Source: Sphingopyxis flava
GTDB lineage: Bacteria > Pseudomonadota > Alphaproteobacteria > Sphingomonadales > Sphingomonadaceae
NCBI RefSeq assembly: GCF_900168005.1
Contig: NZ_FUYP01000007.1
Coordinates: 1 to 64,000, forward strand
Direction of reading: 5' to 3'
Length of the DNA stretch: 64,000 nucleotides
The notes beneath the pieces were generated by a model, which was not told where the DNA came from, did no database searches, and saw only the letters and a list, made by a program, of their open reading frames with translations. Below are positions 29,430-39,844 of the stretch, piece by piece. Every line of letters starts with the position of its first letter. Position 1 is the stretch's first letter. A program made the position numbers and the translations under genes.

Positions 29430-31077
29430 TCGCGGGCAGGTCGAGCCCTTGCTCGCGTGCGCAGGCGATGGCTTCGGCATAGCCTGCATCGGCGTGGCGC
29501 ATCACGCCGGTCGCGGGGTCGTTCCACAGAACGCGGCCGAGGCGCTCGGCAGCCTCATCGCTGCCGTCGGCGACGATCACCATGCCAGCGTGCTGCGAAT
29601 AGCCCATGCCGACACCCCCGCCGTGGTGGAGCGACACCCAGGTTGCGCCGCTCGCCGTGTTGAGCAGCGCGTTGAGAAGCGGCCAGTCGCTGACCGCATC
29701 GCTGCCGTCGCGCATCGCCTCGGTTTCGCGGTTGGGGCTCGCAACCGATCCCGAATCGAGATGATCGCGGCCGATCACGACGGGCGCCTTGAGTTCGCCC
29801 TTTGCGACCATCTCGTTGAACGCGAGGCCGAGCCGGTGGCGCTCGCCGAGCCCCACCCAGCAGATGCGCGCGGGCAGGCCCTGAAACTGGATGCGCTCGC
29901 GCGCCATGTCGAGCCAGCGGTGGAGATGCGCATTGTCGGGGAGGAGCTGCTTCACCATGGCGTCGGTCTTGTAGATATCTTCCGGATCGCCCGACAGCGC
30001 GGCCCACCGAAAGGGGCCGACGCCGCGACAGAAAAGCGGGCGGATATAGGCAGGAACGAAGCCGGGAAAAGCGAAGGCGTCGGTGACGCCCTCATCAAAG
30101 GCAAGCTGGCGGATATTATTGCCATAATCCACCGTCGGCACGCCGGCCTTCCAGAAGGCGAGCATCGCGCGCACATGCACCGCCATCGAAGCGCGCGCTG
30201 CGCGGTCGACCGATTGCGGGTCGCTCTCGCGCTTCGCGAACCATTCCTCAAGGCTCCAGCCCTGCGGCAGATAGCCATTGATCGGATCGTGGGCCGAAGT
30301 CTGATCGGTCACCAGGTCGGGGCGCACGGCGCGGCGCACAAGTTCAGGATAGACATCGGCGGCGTTGGCGCAGAGCCCCACCGAGATCGGTTCTTTGGTC
30401 CGCTCGATCATTTCTAGCGCCTCGTCGAGGCTTTTCGCCTCGACATCGAGATAGCCGGTCTCGAGCCGCATCGCGATCCGGCTCGGCTGGCATTCGATTG
30501 CAAGGCAGCTCGCGCCGGCCATCACCGCCGCGAGCGGCTGTGCGCCGCCCATGCCGCCCAGCCCGGCGGTCAGGATCCAGCGGCCTGAAAGGTCGCCGCC
30601 ATAATGCTGGCGCCCTGCCTCGACGAAGGTTTCGTAAGTACCCTGAACGATCCCCTGGCTGCCGATATAGATCCAGCTTCCCGCGGTCATCTGACCGTAC
30701 ATCATCAGGCCCTTCTTATCGAGCTCGTGGAAATGATCCCATGTCGCCCATTTGGGGACGAGGTTCGAATTGGCGAGCAGCACACGCGGGGCGTTGCGGT
30801 GCGTCCTGAACACGCCCACCGGCTTTCCCGACTGGATAAGGAGCGTTTCATCGTCCTCAAGGCGCCTCAGCACCTCGATGATGCGGTCGAAGCACTCCCA
30901 GTCGCGCGCTGCGCGGCCGATGCCGCCATAGACCACCAGCTCGTGCGGTGCCTCGGCAACACGCGGGTCGAGATTGTTCATCAGCATGCGCAGCGGCGCC
31001 TCGCTCAGCCAGCTCTTGGCATTGAGCTCGGGACCGGTTGGCGCCGCGATGCGGCGCTGATTGTCGAGGCGGGTCAT
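29419..31077 (-). CDS. hutU: Urocanate hydratase
   Basis: 552 residues, normal for urocanase. It converts urocanate to imidazolone propionate using tightly bound NAD+. Signature stretches: [20 protein letters not shown] at the start, [34 protein letters not shown] (NAD-binding), [12 protein letters not shown], and the C-terminal [20 protein letters not shown] with [20 protein letters not shown] 31077 is the family start. It is the last gene of the minus-strand hutI-hutH-hutG-hutU unit; its start overlaps hutG by 4 bases. Its 3' end overlaps the convergent FGE gene by 11 bases. Confidence 0.97.
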   Translation of the reverse strand: MTRLDNQRRIAAPTGPELNAKSWLSEAPLRMLMNNLDPRVAEAPHELVVYGGIGRAARDWECFDRIIEVLRRLEDDETLLIQSGKPVGVFRTHRNAPRVLLANSNLVPKWATWDHFHELDKKGLMMYGQMTAGSWIYIGSQGIVQGTYETFVEAGRQHYGGDLSGRWILTAGLGGMGGAQPLAAVMAGASCLAIECQPSRIAMRLETGYLDVEAKSLDEALEMIERTKEPISVGLCANAADVYPELVRRAVRPDLVTDQTSAHDPINGYLPQGWSLEEWFAKRESDPQSVDRAARASMAVHVRAMLAFWKAGVPTVDYGNNIRQLAFDEGVTDAFAFPGFVPAYIRPLFCRGVGPFRWAALSGDPEDIYKTDAMVKQLLPDNAHLHRWLDMARERIQFQGLPARICWVGLGERHRLGLAFNEMVAKGELKAPVVIGRDHLDSGSVASPNRETEAMRDGSDAVSDWPLLNALLNTASGATWVSLHHGGGVGMGYSQHAGMVIVADGSDEAAERLGRVLWNDPATGVMRHADAGYAEAIACAREQGLDLPAITG

Positions 31078-31877
31078 GGCCGTCCTTTCGCAAAGGCGAG
31101 CGCGGCTGCGAGGAGCTGACGCAGCACGGGTCGGATGGGGGGATGGGGATCGATCGGAGGCGGCCAATCGAGCTCGGAGAGTATCTCCGGCTCGGCCATA
31201 TAGCCTCGCATCGCGAGCTCCATCTGGATCGCGTGAACGCCGTCTTCGGGGCGGCCGTAATGGCGGGTCGTCCAGCCCCCCTTGAAGCGTCCGTTGACGA
31301 CATGGCTTTTGCCGCTTGCCGCACAGATATTCGCGATCGCGGCTTCAAGCTCCTCGGCGCAGGTCACGCCGCCGTTGGTGCCGATGTTGAACTGCGGCAG
31401 CTCGCCCTCGAAAAGGCGCGGCACGCGGCTGCGTATCGAATGCGCGTCATAGAGGACGACGCGGCCATGCGCATCGCGCAAGCGCGCGAGCTCGGCCGAT
31501 AGCGCCTCATGATAGGGTCGGTGATATTGCTGAAGGCGCCGGGTGATCTCGGCTTCATCGGGGACGCCGAAACGATGGAGCGGAGCGCCGTCGAAGGTCG
31601 TGCTCGGACAAAGCTCGGTCGTCGCCTGGCCGGGGTAGAGCGACGCGCCCGAGGGATCCCGGTTCATGTCGACGATGCTGCGCGAGATATCGTTCGCAAT
31701 GAGCGTCGCGCCCATGTCGGCCGCGAAGGCGTAGAGGTCTTCGATCCACCAGTCGGTGTCGAACAGCGCGCGCGCGGGCGAGATGAACTGGTCGTCGAGT
31801 CCGGCGAGGTCGGTGCCGCCGTGCGCGAAGGCGACGACGAGCGGCTCGGTGCCGCGCCGGATCCTAGGCCCGTTCAT
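31074..31877 (-). CDS. hutG: N-formylglutamate deformylase
   Basis: 267 residues. The last step of the five-step histidine pathway: N-formylglutamate to glutamate and formate. N-formylglutamate amidohydrolase features include [15 protein letters not shown] near the start (metal site), a [12 protein letters not shown] segment, [20 protein letters not shown] and [14 protein letters not shown]. The presence of HutF in the same regulon confirms the formylglutamate route over the formamide route. Overlaps hutH and hutU by 4 bases each, so it is translationally coupled. Confidence 0.95.
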   Translation of the reverse strand: MNGPRIRRGTEPLVVAFAHGGTDLAGLDDQFISPARALFDTDWWIEDLYAFAADMGATLIANDISRSIVDMNRDPSGASLYPGQATTELCPSTTFDGAPLHRFGVPDEAEITRRLQQYHRPYHEALSAELARLRDAHGRVVLYDAHSIRSRVPRLFEGELPQFNIGTNGGVTCAEELEAAIANICAASGKSHVVNGRFKGGWTTRHYGRPEDGVHAIQMELAMRGYMAEPEILSELDWPPPIDPHPPIRPVLRQLLAAALAFAKGRP

Positions 31878-33391
31878 GGCGCGACCCCGGGGAGATCGAG
31901 CGCTGTGACGAGGGCGCCCGAACGCACGAGCGCAATCGCGGCCTCCATGTCGGGTGCCATGTAGCGATCGCCCTTCAGGGTCGGCACGGCAGCGCGCAGC
32001 CGCTCCCGCACGGCCTCGATCGGGGGGCTCGACGCGAGCCCGGCGTGGAAATCGCAGCCCTGCGCGCCGGCGAGCAACTCGATGCCGAGGATCGCGTCGA
32101 CATTCGAGGCCATAGCCTCGAGCCGACGCGCGCCGTGCGCTGCCATACTGACATGATCCTCCTGATTGGCCGAAGTCGGGATCGAATCGATGCTCGCGGG
32201 CATTGCGCGCTGCTTGTTCTCGGAAACCAGCGCCGCGGCGGTGACCTGCGGGATCATGAAGCCCGAATGGAGCCCGGGTTCGGGAGTCAGAAAGGCGGGC
32301 AGGCCTGAGAGCGCCGGGTCGACCAGCATGGCAATGCGCCGCTCGGCGAGGCTGCCGATCTCGCACAAAGCCAATGCGATCATGTCCGCGGCGAAGGCCA
32401 CGGGCTCGGCGTGAAAGTTCCCGCCCGATAGCGCTTCGTCGGTTTCAGCGAAGATCAGCGGATTGTCCGATACGCCATTGGCCTCGATCGTGAGCGTCGC
32501 GGCCGCCTGCCGCAGCAGGTCGAGCACGGCGCCCATCACCTGCGGCTGGCAGCGCAGACAATAGGGGTCCTGGACGCGCAGGTCATCGACGCGGTGCGAC
32601 GCGCGGATCGCCGAGCCTTCCATCAGCGCGCGCAGCGCCGCTGCGGTCTCGATCTGACCCTTGTGACCGCGAAGTTCGTGGATGCGCGCGTCGAAGGGTG
32701 CGTCGGATCCCTTGGCGGCCTCGGTCGAGAGAATTCCGGTGACGAGCGCGCTGCGATAGAGACGCTCGGCCTCGATGAGCGCGTGGAGCGCATAGGCGGT
32801 CGAGAATTGCGTGCCGTTGAGCATCGCGAGCCCTTCCTTGGGGCCGAGGGCGACGGGCGCGAGCCCGGCGTCCGCGAGCGCTGCTTCGGCCGGACGCCGC
32901 TCGCCCTTCACGAACACCTCGCCCACCCCGATCATCGCTGCGGTCATATGGGCGAGGGGAGCGAGGTCGCCCGAGGCGCCGACCGACCCCTGCGCCGGAA
33001 CCAGGGGGATCAGGTCGCGGTGCAGCATCGCCTCAAGCAGGGCGACGGTGGCGGGGCGGACGCCCGAGGCGCCGCGCGCGAGGCTTGCAAGTTTCAGTCC
33101 CATCATGAGCCGTACGACCGGAACCGGCGCAGGATCACCCACGCCTGCAGCGTGACTGAGGACAATATTGCGCTGAAGCGCGGTCAGATCGGCGTCGTCG
33201 ATGCGCACGCTCGCGAGCTTTCCAAAGCCCGTGTTGATCCCGTAGACGGGCGTGTGATGCGCAAGGATGCGGGTCACTGCAGCGGCGCTTTCGGCGATCA
33301 GAGGAGCGGTTGCGGGATCGAGGGTCGCGGGCGTTCCGCCCCGCAGGTCGCGCCACGCCGCGATCGTCATATGTCCCGGCTCGATGATCAT
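31874..33391 (-). CDS. hutH: Histidine ammonia-lyase
   Basis: 505 residues. First pathway step, histidine to urocanate plus ammonia. The self-cyclising Ala-Ser-Gly that forms the MIO cofactor is A139-S140-G141 in [18 protein letters not shown]. Other family marks: [23 protein letters not shown]-like [15 protein letters not shown], and the [13 protein letters not shown] segment. A start at residue 8 (MTIAAWRDL) is also possible. Overlaps hutI by 4 bases. Confidence 0.97.
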   Translation of the reverse strand: MIIEPGHMTIAAWRDLRGGTPATLDPATAPLIAESAAAVTRILAHHTPVYGINTGFGKLASVRIDDADLTALQRNIVLSHAAGVGDPAPVPVVRLMMGLKLASLARGASGVRPATVALLEAMLHRDLIPLVPAQGSVGASGDLAPLAHMTAAMIGVGEVFVKGERRPAEAALADAGLAPVALGPKEGLAMLNGTQFSTAYALHALIEAERLYRSALVTGILSTEAAKGSDAPFDARIHELRGHKGQIETAAALRALMEGSAIRASHRVDDLRVQDPYCLRCQPQVMGAVLDLLRQAAATLTIEANGVSDNPLIFAETDEALSGGNFHAEPVAFAADMIALALCEIGSLAERRIAMLVDPALSGLPAFLTPEPGLHSGFMIPQVTAAALVSENKQRAMPASIDSIPTSANQEDHVSMAAHGARRLEAMASNVDAILGIELLAGAQGCDFHAGLASSPPIEAVRERLRAAVPTLKGDRYMAPDMEAAIALVRSGALVTALDLPGVAP

Positions 33392-34599
33392 TGTGCGTCC
33401 TTGATGCGCTGATGAAGCGGGTTGAGGCCGATGCGGTAAACGAGCTCGGCGGGGTCGGCGGTGTTCCAGATCGCAAGGTCACAGGCCTTGCCGGCCTCGA
33501 GCGTCCCGATCTCGGCCGACAGGCCGAGCGCTGCCGCAGCGTTGACGGTGACCCCGCGCAGTGCTTCTGTCACGGTCAGTCCGAACAGCGTCGCACCCAT
33601 GTTGAGCATCAACAGAAGCGAGCTTGTCGGCGAGGTGCCGGGGTTGCAGTCGGTCGCGAGCGCGATCCGCACCCCGTGGCGCCGCATGGCCCCGACGGGG
33701 GGCAGACGCGTCTCGCGCATGAAATAATAGGCGCCGGGCAAGAGCACCGCGACCGTCCCAGCCGCCGCCATCGCACGAACGTCCTCGTCGCTTGCATGTT
33801 CAAGATGGTCGGCCGAGAGTGCGCCGCGCCGCGCGGCGAGTGCGCTGCCATGGAGCGCCGACAATTGCTCGGCGTGGATCTTGACCGCCAGGTCATGGAC
33901 TTCGGCCGCTGCGAACACCCGCTCGCACTGGGCGGGCGAGAAACCGATCCCTTCGCAAAAGGCGTCGACCGCGCTCGCGAGCGGCGCCGCGGCGGGAATC
34001 ATCTCGCGGACGACGAGGTCGATGTAGCCGTCGCTGTCATCCGCATATTCGGGAGGCAGCGCGTGGGCGCCGAGGAAGGTCGGCGCGAGGCGGATCCGGC
34101 GCGCACGGGCGAGTGCGTGAGCGGCGCGGAGCATCTTGAGCTCGCTCGCGGTATCGAGGCCATAACCCGACTTGATCTCGATCGTCGTCACCCCCTCGGC
34201 GATCAGCGCATCAAGGCGAGGGAGCGCCGTCTCAACCAGTTGGGCCTCGCTTGCCGCACGCGTCGCGCGCATTGTCGAGACAATGCCCCCGCCCGCACGG
34301 GCAATATCCTCATAGCTCGCGCCCTCAAGCCGCATCGCCCATTCGCTCGCGCGGCTTCCGGCGTGGATGAGATGGGTGTGGCAGTCGATCAGTCCCGGCG
34401 TGATCAGCCGTCCTTCGCAATCGAGCGTTCGCGCCGCGCCCGCGGGCGCCTCCTTCGCAGGCCCCGCATAGACGATGCGGCCATCGTGCGCCGCGACAAC
34501 GCCATCGTCGACCAGGCCGAGGTCGTCGCCGGTCATCGTCGCGAGTCGGGCATTTTTCCAGCAAAGGTCCATCTGGACAGTGTCGTGCAAGCCGGTCAT
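33388..34599 (-). CDS. hutI: Imidazolonepropionase
   Basis: Amidohydrolase-type enzyme opening imidazolone propionate to N-formimino-glutamate. Metal-site motif [20 protein letters not shown] near residue 70-90, [19 protein letters not shown], and [20 protein letters not shown] with the catalytic aspartate. Two starts are possible: ATG 34599, which overlaps the operator palindrome and would make the transcript nearly leaderless, or ATG 34572 ([10 protein letters not shown]), where family homology begins. I list the longer form but the shorter is quite possible. First gene of the minus-strand hut unit. Confidence 0.94.
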   Translation of the reverse strand: MTGLHDTVQMDLCWKNARLATMTGDDLGLVDDGVVAAHDGRIVYAGPAKEAPAGAARTLDCEGRLITPGLIDCHTHLIHAGSRASEWAMRLEGASYEDIARAGGGIVSTMRATRAASEAQLVETALPRLDALIAEGVTTIEIKSGYGLDTASELKMLRAAHALARARRIRLAPTFLGAHALPPEYADDSDGYIDLVVREMIPAAAPLASAVDAFCEGIGFSPAQCERVFAAAEVHDLAVKIHAEQLSALHGSALAARRGALSADHLEHASDEDVRAMAAAGTVAVLLPGAYYFMRETRLPPVGAMRRHGVRIALATDCNPGTSPTSSLLLMLNMGATLFGLTVTEALRGVTVNAAAALGLSAEIGTLEAGKACDLAIWNTADPAELVYRIGLNPLHQRIKDAQ

Positions 34600-34615
34600 T
34601 ATGTCTAGACATAAT
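34598..34615. promoter_or_regulatory. HutC-type operator (perfect palindrome)
   Basis: ATTATGTCTAGACATAAT, a perfect 18-bp palindrome between the divergent hutI and hutF starts. Its TGTCTAGACA core is like the TGTATAGACA-type operators of HutC repressors in other bacteria, and hutC itself is two genes away. One operator here could control both divergent transcripts. HutC repressors are normally released by urocanate. Confidence 0.85.
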
Positions 34616-34628
34616 ATGAAGGACTCGC

Positions 34629-35978
34629 ATGACGGCATATTGGTTCGAACGCGCCTTTATCGGCGATCGCTGGCAAGCCGAGGTACGGCTCACCGTCGCC
34701 GAAGGCCGCGTCGCGTCGATCGAAACCGGCGTCGCGGCGCAGCGCGGCGACGAACGCCACCAGGCGGCTCTGCCCGGCTTGTGCAACGTTCACAGCCACG
34801 GCTTTCAGCGCGGTATGGCTGGCCTTTCTGAGCGGCAGAGCCGCGCAGATGACAATTTTTGGAGCTGGCGCGAAATCATGTATCGCTTCCTCGACCGGCT
34901 CACGCCCGAGGACGTCGCCGCGATCACCGCGCAGGCTTATGCCGAGATGCTCGAAACCGGCTTCACTCGCGTTGGCGAATTCCATTATCTTCACCATGAT
35001 CCAGCAGGTGCGCCCTATGCCGATCGTGCCGAAATGGCGGGCGCGATCGCAGCGGCGCGCGCGGCGAGCGGGATCGGGCTGACACTGCTGCCGGTCTTCT
35101 ATGCGCACGGCGGCTTCGGCGGGGCACCGCCGGCCCCGGGCCAAAGGCGCTTCCTCTCGAGCATCGACGAATTTGCCGCGCTCTTCGATGCGGCGCGCGG
35201 CAAGCTTTCCGGCGATGATCGGATCGGAATTGCGCCGCATTCGCTGCGTGCGGTGACGCCGGAGGAGCTCGCAGCGCTGCTCGTCCTGTCGCCGACGGGT
35301 CCGGTCCATATCCACGCAGCCGAGCAGTTGAAGGAGGTCGAGGACTGCGCCGCGTGGAGCGGCGCGCGCCCGGTCGAATGGCTGCTCGCCAATGCAGGCG
35401 TCGACGAGCGCTGGTGCCTTGTTCACGCGACGCATCTGACCAGCCCCGAAATCCGCGCGCTCGCGCAAAGCGGCGCGGTTGCGGGGCTGTGTCCGGTGAC
35501 CGAGGCCAATCTTGGCGACGGCATATTTCCCGGGGCCAGCTATCTCGCGGCGGGCGGACATTTCGGGTTCGGTACCGACAGCAATATCCTTATCGATGCG
35601 GCGCAGGAGCTGCGCGCACTTGAATATTCGCAGCGCCTCGCGCACCGGGCGCGCGCCTTGCTTGCGGACGCGGACATGCCCTTCGTCGGCATGCATCTGT
35701 TTGTCCGGGCGCTCCACGGCGGCGCGCAGGCGCTGGGCGGATCGGGGGGACTTGCCATTGGCGAAGCGGCGGACATGGTGTCGCTCGATATGGATCACCC
35801 CGCCTTTGCCGGCGCTGATGATGCCACTCTTATAGACCGCTGGATATTTGCGGCGCGCGCCGGGGCTATCGACTGCGTCTGGCGCGCTGGCGTCAAGCGC
35901 GTCGAGGCAGGGCGGCACCTCGATGCGGAGGCCATCGCTGCCAGCTATCGCTCTTGCCTTGCGCGACTTCTTGCATGA
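34629..35978 (+). CDS. hutF: Formimidoylglutamate deiminase
   Basis: 449 residues, amidohydrolase superfamily. Converts N-formimino-glutamate to N-formylglutamate and ammonia. Metal-binding [15 protein letters not shown] near residue 55, GEFHYLHHD near 120, [29 protein letters not shown] and [16 protein letters not shown]. It follows a GAAGGA sequence 14 bases downstream of the operator. Its last bases overlap hutC (ATGA). Confidence 0.95.
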   Translation: MTAYWFERAFIGDRWQAEVRLTVAEGRVASIETGVAAQRGDERHQAALPGLCNVHSHGFQRGMAGLSERQSRADDNFWSWREIMYRFLDRLTPEDVAAITAQAYAEMLETGFTRVGEFHYLHHDPAGAPYADRAEMAGAIAAARAASGIGLTLLPVFYAHGGFGGAPPAPGQRRFLSSIDEFAALFDAARGKLSGDDRIGIAPHSLRAVTPEELAALLVLSPTGPVHIHAAEQLKEVEDCAAWSGARPVEWLLANAGVDERWCLVHATHLTSPEIRALAQSGAVAGLCPVTEANLGDGIFPGASYLAAGGHFGFGTDSNILIDAAQELRALEYSQRLAHRARALLADADMPFVGMHLFVRALHGGAQALGGSGGLAIGEAADMVSLDMDHPAFAGADDATLIDRWIFAARAGAIDCVWRAGVKRVEAGRHLDAEAIAASYRSCLARLLA

Positions 35979-36670
35979 ATCCCGCAAGGCGGATCCGCGA
36001 CGAGATTGCAGCCTCGATCCGCTCGGGCACCTGGCGGCCGGGCCACCGCATCCCGACCGAGCAGGAGCTTGCCGCGCACTATGGCTGCGCGCGCGCAACG
36101 GTCAGCAAGGCGCTCAGCGAACTTGCAGCGTCGGGGCTGATCGAAAGGCGTCGCAAGGCCGGATCCTTCGTCGCCCACCCGCCGGTTCATTCGGCGGTGA
36201 TGACCGTCCCCGACCTCAGCGAGCTGGTTGCGTCGCGCGGGGAGGCCTATCGCTGGCAAGCTCTAACCATCGAACGCGCGGCGGGCGACGGCGACCTTTC
36301 GAGGCCAGCGCTGGCGATCGAGGGCATCCATTTCGCCGGCGATCATCCGTTCGCGCTCGAACAGCGGCGCATCGCGCTCGGCGAGGTCGCTGGCGCGGCG
36401 GACGCCGATTTCGAGGCGCAGGCTCCGGGAACGTGGCTGCTCGCGCATATCCCGTGGACCGAGGGGCGCCACGTCATCCGGGCGGTGACGCCCACGCGCA
36501 AGGAGGCAAGATTGCTCGGGATAAGCCCTTCTCTTGCTTGCCTTGAACTCGATCGCACAACCTGGCGCGCCGCGCGGATCGTCACCCGCGTCCGTCAGCT
36601 CTTTCGGGGGGATCGTTTCGATCTGATCGCCGAATTCCGTCCGGGCCCTGAAAGCGCAAGGCCTGGCTGA
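35975..36670 (+). CDS. hutC: Histidine utilisation repressor, GntR/HutC family
   Basis: 231 residues. Winged helix-turn-helix at 1-70 (RIPTEQELAAHYGCARATVS, KALSELAASGLIERRRKAGS), then a UTRA ligand-binding domain. The family binds the palindrome at the hut promoters and is induced by urocanate. The start ATG 35975 overlaps the hutF stop, so the repressor is produced from the operon that it controls, giving feedback. Confidence 0.93.
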   Translation: MNPARRIRDEIAASIRSGTWRPGHRIPTEQELAAHYGCARATVSKALSELAASGLIERRRKAGSFVAHPPVHSAVMTVPDLSELVASRGEAYRWQALTIERAAGDGDLSRPALAIEGIHFAGDHPFALEQRRIALGEVAGAADADFEAQAPGTWLLAHIPWTEGRHVIRAVTPTRKEARLLGISPSLACLELDRTTWRAARIVTRVRQLFRGDRFDLIAEFRPGPESARPG

Positions 36671-36690
36671 TTGCCTTTGCATTCTCAACT

Positions 36691-37860
36691 AAATTTGCCG
36701 AACGTCCCGATCACTTCTGCGAGTGGCTGGCTCGCCGCGGCCTCGGCTGCGAAGGCGCGTTTGTCACTCGCGCCGTCTATGGGCGCTACCTGCGCGAGGC
36801 GCTCGGCGCGGCGATGGAGCGTTACGGCCGCCGGCTGAAGCTTGTAGATGACGAGGTGCTCGACATCGAGGAGCGGGGCGGCCGCGTGACGCTTGGTCTC
36901 GTCAATGGCGGACGGATCGAGGCCGATTGCGCAGTGCTCGCGGTCGGCAATCTGCCGCCGCACGATCCTCCTGCGGTTGCGGACGGGCGGCTGCCGGCCC
37001 GCATCTATGTCGGCGATCCCTGGGCGACGCCTTTCGAGGAAGGGCTTGCGCCTGGCGCCCCGGTTCTGGTGATCGGAACGGGGCTGACGGCGCTCGACGT
37101 TATCCTGCGGCTCGTCAGCCACGGTTTCGATGGTCCGATCGTGGCCATGTCGCGGCGGGGCCTCCGCCCGCATCGCCACGTCGAGAATTTGCCGCGACCG
37201 AAACCCGTTCTGGCCAAGCCTGCGCCCGAACTCTCCGCGCTCGTCCGTTGGGCGCGGCGCGCAGCGCGCACTACCGACTGGCGGCTGGTCGTGGATTCGC
37301 TGCGTCCGATCACCCAGATGATGTGGGCGTCGGCCGATGGACCGAAGCGCGCGCGCTTTCTGAGGCACCTGCGTCCCTTCTGGGACGTGCATCGTCACCG
37401 CCTGGCCCCATCGGTTGCCGACCGGATCGACGCTCTCGTCGCCTCAGGTCAGCTATGCTTCGAGCCCGGAAAGATCGCGAAAGTCTCGGCGACTGAGAGT
37501 GGGGCAGCGGTGGAGTGGCGTCCGCGCGGGTCGGACGAGCTCAAGATCCTCCATGTCGCGCGTATGATCAATTGCACCGGGCCGCAGGGCGATTTGCTGC
37601 GCTCATCCGATCCGCTCGTCCGGCGAATGCTCGCGGCGCGGCGCATTCGGCCCAATGCGCTGCGGCTCGGTCTCGATATCGACCGCGAAGGCCATGTCAT
37701 CGACGGCCACGGGCGGGCTTCGGAGCATATTCTGGCGATCGGGCCTATGACGCGAGGCGATCATTGGGAAGTGGTCGCGGTCCCCGATATTCGCGTCCAG
37801 GTGAGCGCGCTTGCGCGGCGGCTGGTGAATGCGCATTGGATAGCCGGCGAGGAGCTCTGA
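36691..37860 (+). pseudogene. FAD/NAD(P)-binding protein lacking its N-terminal FAD Rossmann domain
   Basis: From about 36691 an open frame reads FAERPDHFCEWLARRG, the segment that normally sits about 65-70 residues into FAD-NAD(P)-binding proteins of this type, and continues with the second dinucleotide motif VLVIGTGLTALDVIL and an intact C-terminus. The first domain with its GxGxxG is absent: the hutC stop lies only 20 bases before the homology begins. The frame has a stop at 36649-36651 and no good start codon before the internal ATG 36814. Either a deletion removed the 5' end or a shortened protein is made. I favour a decayed gene. Confidence 0.7.
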
Positions 37861-37900
37861 GCTGGATCGAAAACCCCAGGACGCGGCGCTGACACCCTTT

Positions 37901-37939
37901 GTCCCCCGTCCGCCGCGCTTGGCAGCCGCGACGGGGGAC
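37901..37939 (+). terminator. Strong hairpin after the FAD-binding gene
   Basis: Perfect 10-bp stem GTCCCCCGTC / GACGGGGGAC with a 19-base loop, 40 bases after the stop. No clear T-run follows, so it may be a Rho-independent terminator of weak type or an mRNA stabiliser. Confidence 0.4.
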
Positions 37940-37960
37940 GAGGTTCTATGTGCACAAATA

Positions 37961-37975
37961 GAACATTTAGAGAAC
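37961..37975. promoter_or_regulatory. LexA (SOS) box, alphaproteobacterial type
   Basis: GAACATTTAGAGAAC is an exact GAAC-N7-GAAC, the LexA operator of alphaproteobacteria. No SOS gene is adjacent: the upstream gene is a truncated oxidoreductase and the next gene (38131) is a nitronate monooxygenase-like protein. It may be a remnant, or control a small transcript or the downstream operon. Confidence 0.55.
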
Positions 37976-38045
37976 AAATTCGCCACGTCAACCCCCGATG
38001 CCAGCGTTGTCGCATCCCCTTTGTAGGAAAGCTTGTCCACCTCCG

Positions 38046-38063
38046 GTTGACGTAAAGGTAAAC
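38046..38063. promoter_or_regulatory. Imperfect dyad upstream of the CoA-metabolism operon
   Basis: GTTGACGTAAAGGTAAAC pairs with its complement at 12 of 18 positions and resembles the ACGT-containing dyads bound by MerR-family regulators of acyl-CoA and branched-chain degradation (LiuR type). It overlaps a TTGACG -35-like hexamer. Assignment is tentative. Confidence 0.3.
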
Positions 38064-38130
38064 TTGTCTATCCGGCTTGATAGAGATCGGGGCGCGACAG
38101 GCTCCGGCAGGAGAAGGGAAAGCGCAGGCG

Positions 38131-39048
38131 ATGTTCGACAATATGGCGCTGCCGCTGATGTGCGCCCCGATGAGCTTTGCCTCGTCGCCTGTCCTCGCCG
38201 AGGCCTGCTGCAAGGCGGGAGTGATCGGCGGCTGGCAGGGCGGGACCTATACGCCGCTTGAGGAATTCGAACGCTATCTTGAGGGTCTTGCCGACATTGG
38301 CGGCGCGCCGCCGATCGTCAATCTGCCCGCGCGCATCGCAGGCGAGGAGACGGGGGAGCCCAAGCTTGCGCTTCTCGAAAAGCACCGCGCCCCGCTCGTC
38401 CTTTGCAGCCTCGGCAATCCGGCAGCGCTGATCGAGCGCGTCCACGGCTGGGGCGGCAAGGTCGTGCAGGATGTGACGACAATGCGCCATGCCGAAAAGG
38501 CGATCGAGGCCGGCGCGGACGGGCTGATGCTGACGTGCGCGGGCGCGGGAGGCCACACCGGATTTCTGACCCCCCTGGCGTTCGTTCCGGCCGTTCGCCG
38601 CATCTATGATGGTCCGCTGATTGTCGCGGGAGGCATTGCCGACGGCGCGGGTATTGCAGCCGTGCTTGCGCTCGGCGGCGACATTGCTTGCATGGGGACC
38701 CGGTTCATCGCGACTCCCGAGAGCGGCGTTGTAGACGGGCATCGCGCGATGATTCCCTCGACCGGGATCGACGAGATCGTCCTTGCATCGGCGATGAACG
38801 GCGTTCCTGCCAACTGGATGCGTCCCTCGATCGAAGCGGTGGGGCTCGACTATCGGACGCTCCCCAAGGAGCGCACCGCCATGCCCGAGGGCGTGCTGCC
38901 GTGGCGCGATATCTGGAGCGCCGGGCAGAGCGTTGCCTTGATCGACGCAGTCGAATCTGTTGCCGATCTCGTCGCGCGTCTGACGGCGGAGTTTGAACAG
39001 GCCGGGATCGGCATCGACTGGCGCGCGCGTCTTGCACGCCTCAAGTGA
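38131..39048 (+). CDS. Nitronate monooxygenase family flavoprotein
   Basis: 305 residues, TIM-barrel FMN enzyme of the 2-nitropropane dioxygenase family. Key stretches: PLMCAPMSFASSPVLAEACC at the start, KVVQDVTTMRHAEKAIEAGA, CAGAGGHTG (FMN phosphate/catalytic loop), IVAGGIADGAGIAAVLALGG and ACMGTRFIATPES. Many members in this group are misnamed and act on other CoA or enoyl substrates, so the reaction is open. AGGAGAAGGG precedes ATG 38131. First gene of a three-gene plus-strand unit with an SDR and an enoyl-CoA hydratase. Confidence 0.85.
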   Translation: MFDNMALPLMCAPMSFASSPVLAEACCKAGVIGGWQGGTYTPLEEFERYLEGLADIGGAPPIVNLPARIAGEETGEPKLALLEKHRAPLVLCSLGNPAALIERVHGWGGKVVQDVTTMRHAEKAIEAGADGLMLTCAGAGGHTGFLTPLAFVPAVRRIYDGPLIVAGGIADGAGIAAVLALGGDIACMGTRFIATPESGVVDGHRAMIPSTGIDEIVLASAMNGVPANWMRPSIEAVGLDYRTLPKERTAMPEGVLPWRDIWSAGQSVALIDAVESVADLVARLTAEFEQAGIGIDWRARLARLK

Positions 39049-39067
39049 ATGGAGCCTTGAAAGAAAC

Positions 39068-39844
39068 ATGAGCAATGTCCCGCAATTTGATCTCTCCGGC
39101 CGCGTCGCGCTGGTGACCGGCGCCTCTTCGGGCCTCGGTGCAGGTTTTGCAAAAGTGCTTGCGGCCGCGGGAGCGAAGGTGGTTCTTGCAGCGCGCCGCG
39201 CGGACAAGCTCGCCGAGCAGGTAGCCGAGATCGTGGCCGCGGGCGGCGAGGCGGTCGCCGTCGCGCTCGACGTGACCGACGAAGCATCGACCAAGGCGGC
39301 GTACGACGCTGCCGAGGCCGCCTTCGGTCCGGTCGACACGATCGTCGCAAACGCGGGCGTTGCGACCGAGAAACTGGCGCTCGGCCTGTCGGCGGACGAG
39401 GTCGACGGTCTGCTCGCGGCGAATGTCCGCGGCGTTTTCCTCACCGTGACCGAGGGCGCGCGGCGACTTGAAGCTGCGGGAAGCCGCGAAAAGCAGCACG
39501 GCCGCATTGTCATCATCGGGTCGATCACGGCCGACAAGGTTTTTCCTGCAACCTCGGTCTATGGTGCGACCAAGGCCGCGGCGCGCCACATGGGCAAAGC
39601 CTTTGCGCGCGAATGGGCGCGGCGCGGGATCAATGTGAACATCATCCAGCCTGGCTATTTCGAGTCCGAGATGACTGCCGACCTGTTTGCCAGCGAGGCG
39701 GGGAGCAAATTCGTTGCCACCTTCCCGCGCCAGCGCTTGCGGCCGCCGAGCGATCTCCACGCGCCGCTGCTGCTTCTTTGCTCGGACGCGGCGCAGGGCA
39801 TCACCGGCGCGGTAATTACCGTCGATGATGGACAGACGCTATGA
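39068..39844 (+). CDS. Short-chain dehydrogenase/reductase
   Basis: 258 residues. NAD(P)-binding TGASSGLG at 17-24, NAGVA at about 97, catalytic S152, Y165 and K169 (GSITADK, SVYGATKAAA), and the C-terminal GAVITVDDGQTL typical of SDRs. Substrate probably a 3-hydroxyacyl-type compound given the neighbouring enoyl-CoA hydratase. The stop overlaps the next gene by 4 bases. Confidence 0.93.
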   Translation: MSNVPQFDLSGRVALVTGASSGLGAGFAKVLAAAGAKVVLAARRADKLAEQVAEIVAAGGEAVAVALDVTDEASTKAAYDAAEAAFGPVDTIVANAGVATEKLALGLSADEVDGLLAANVRGVFLTVTEGARRLEAAGSREKQHGRIVIIGSITADKVFPATSVYGATKAAARHMGKAFAREWARRGINVNIIQPGYFESEMTADLFASEAGSKFVATFPRQRLRPPSDLHAPLLLLCSDAAQGITGAVITVDDGQTL

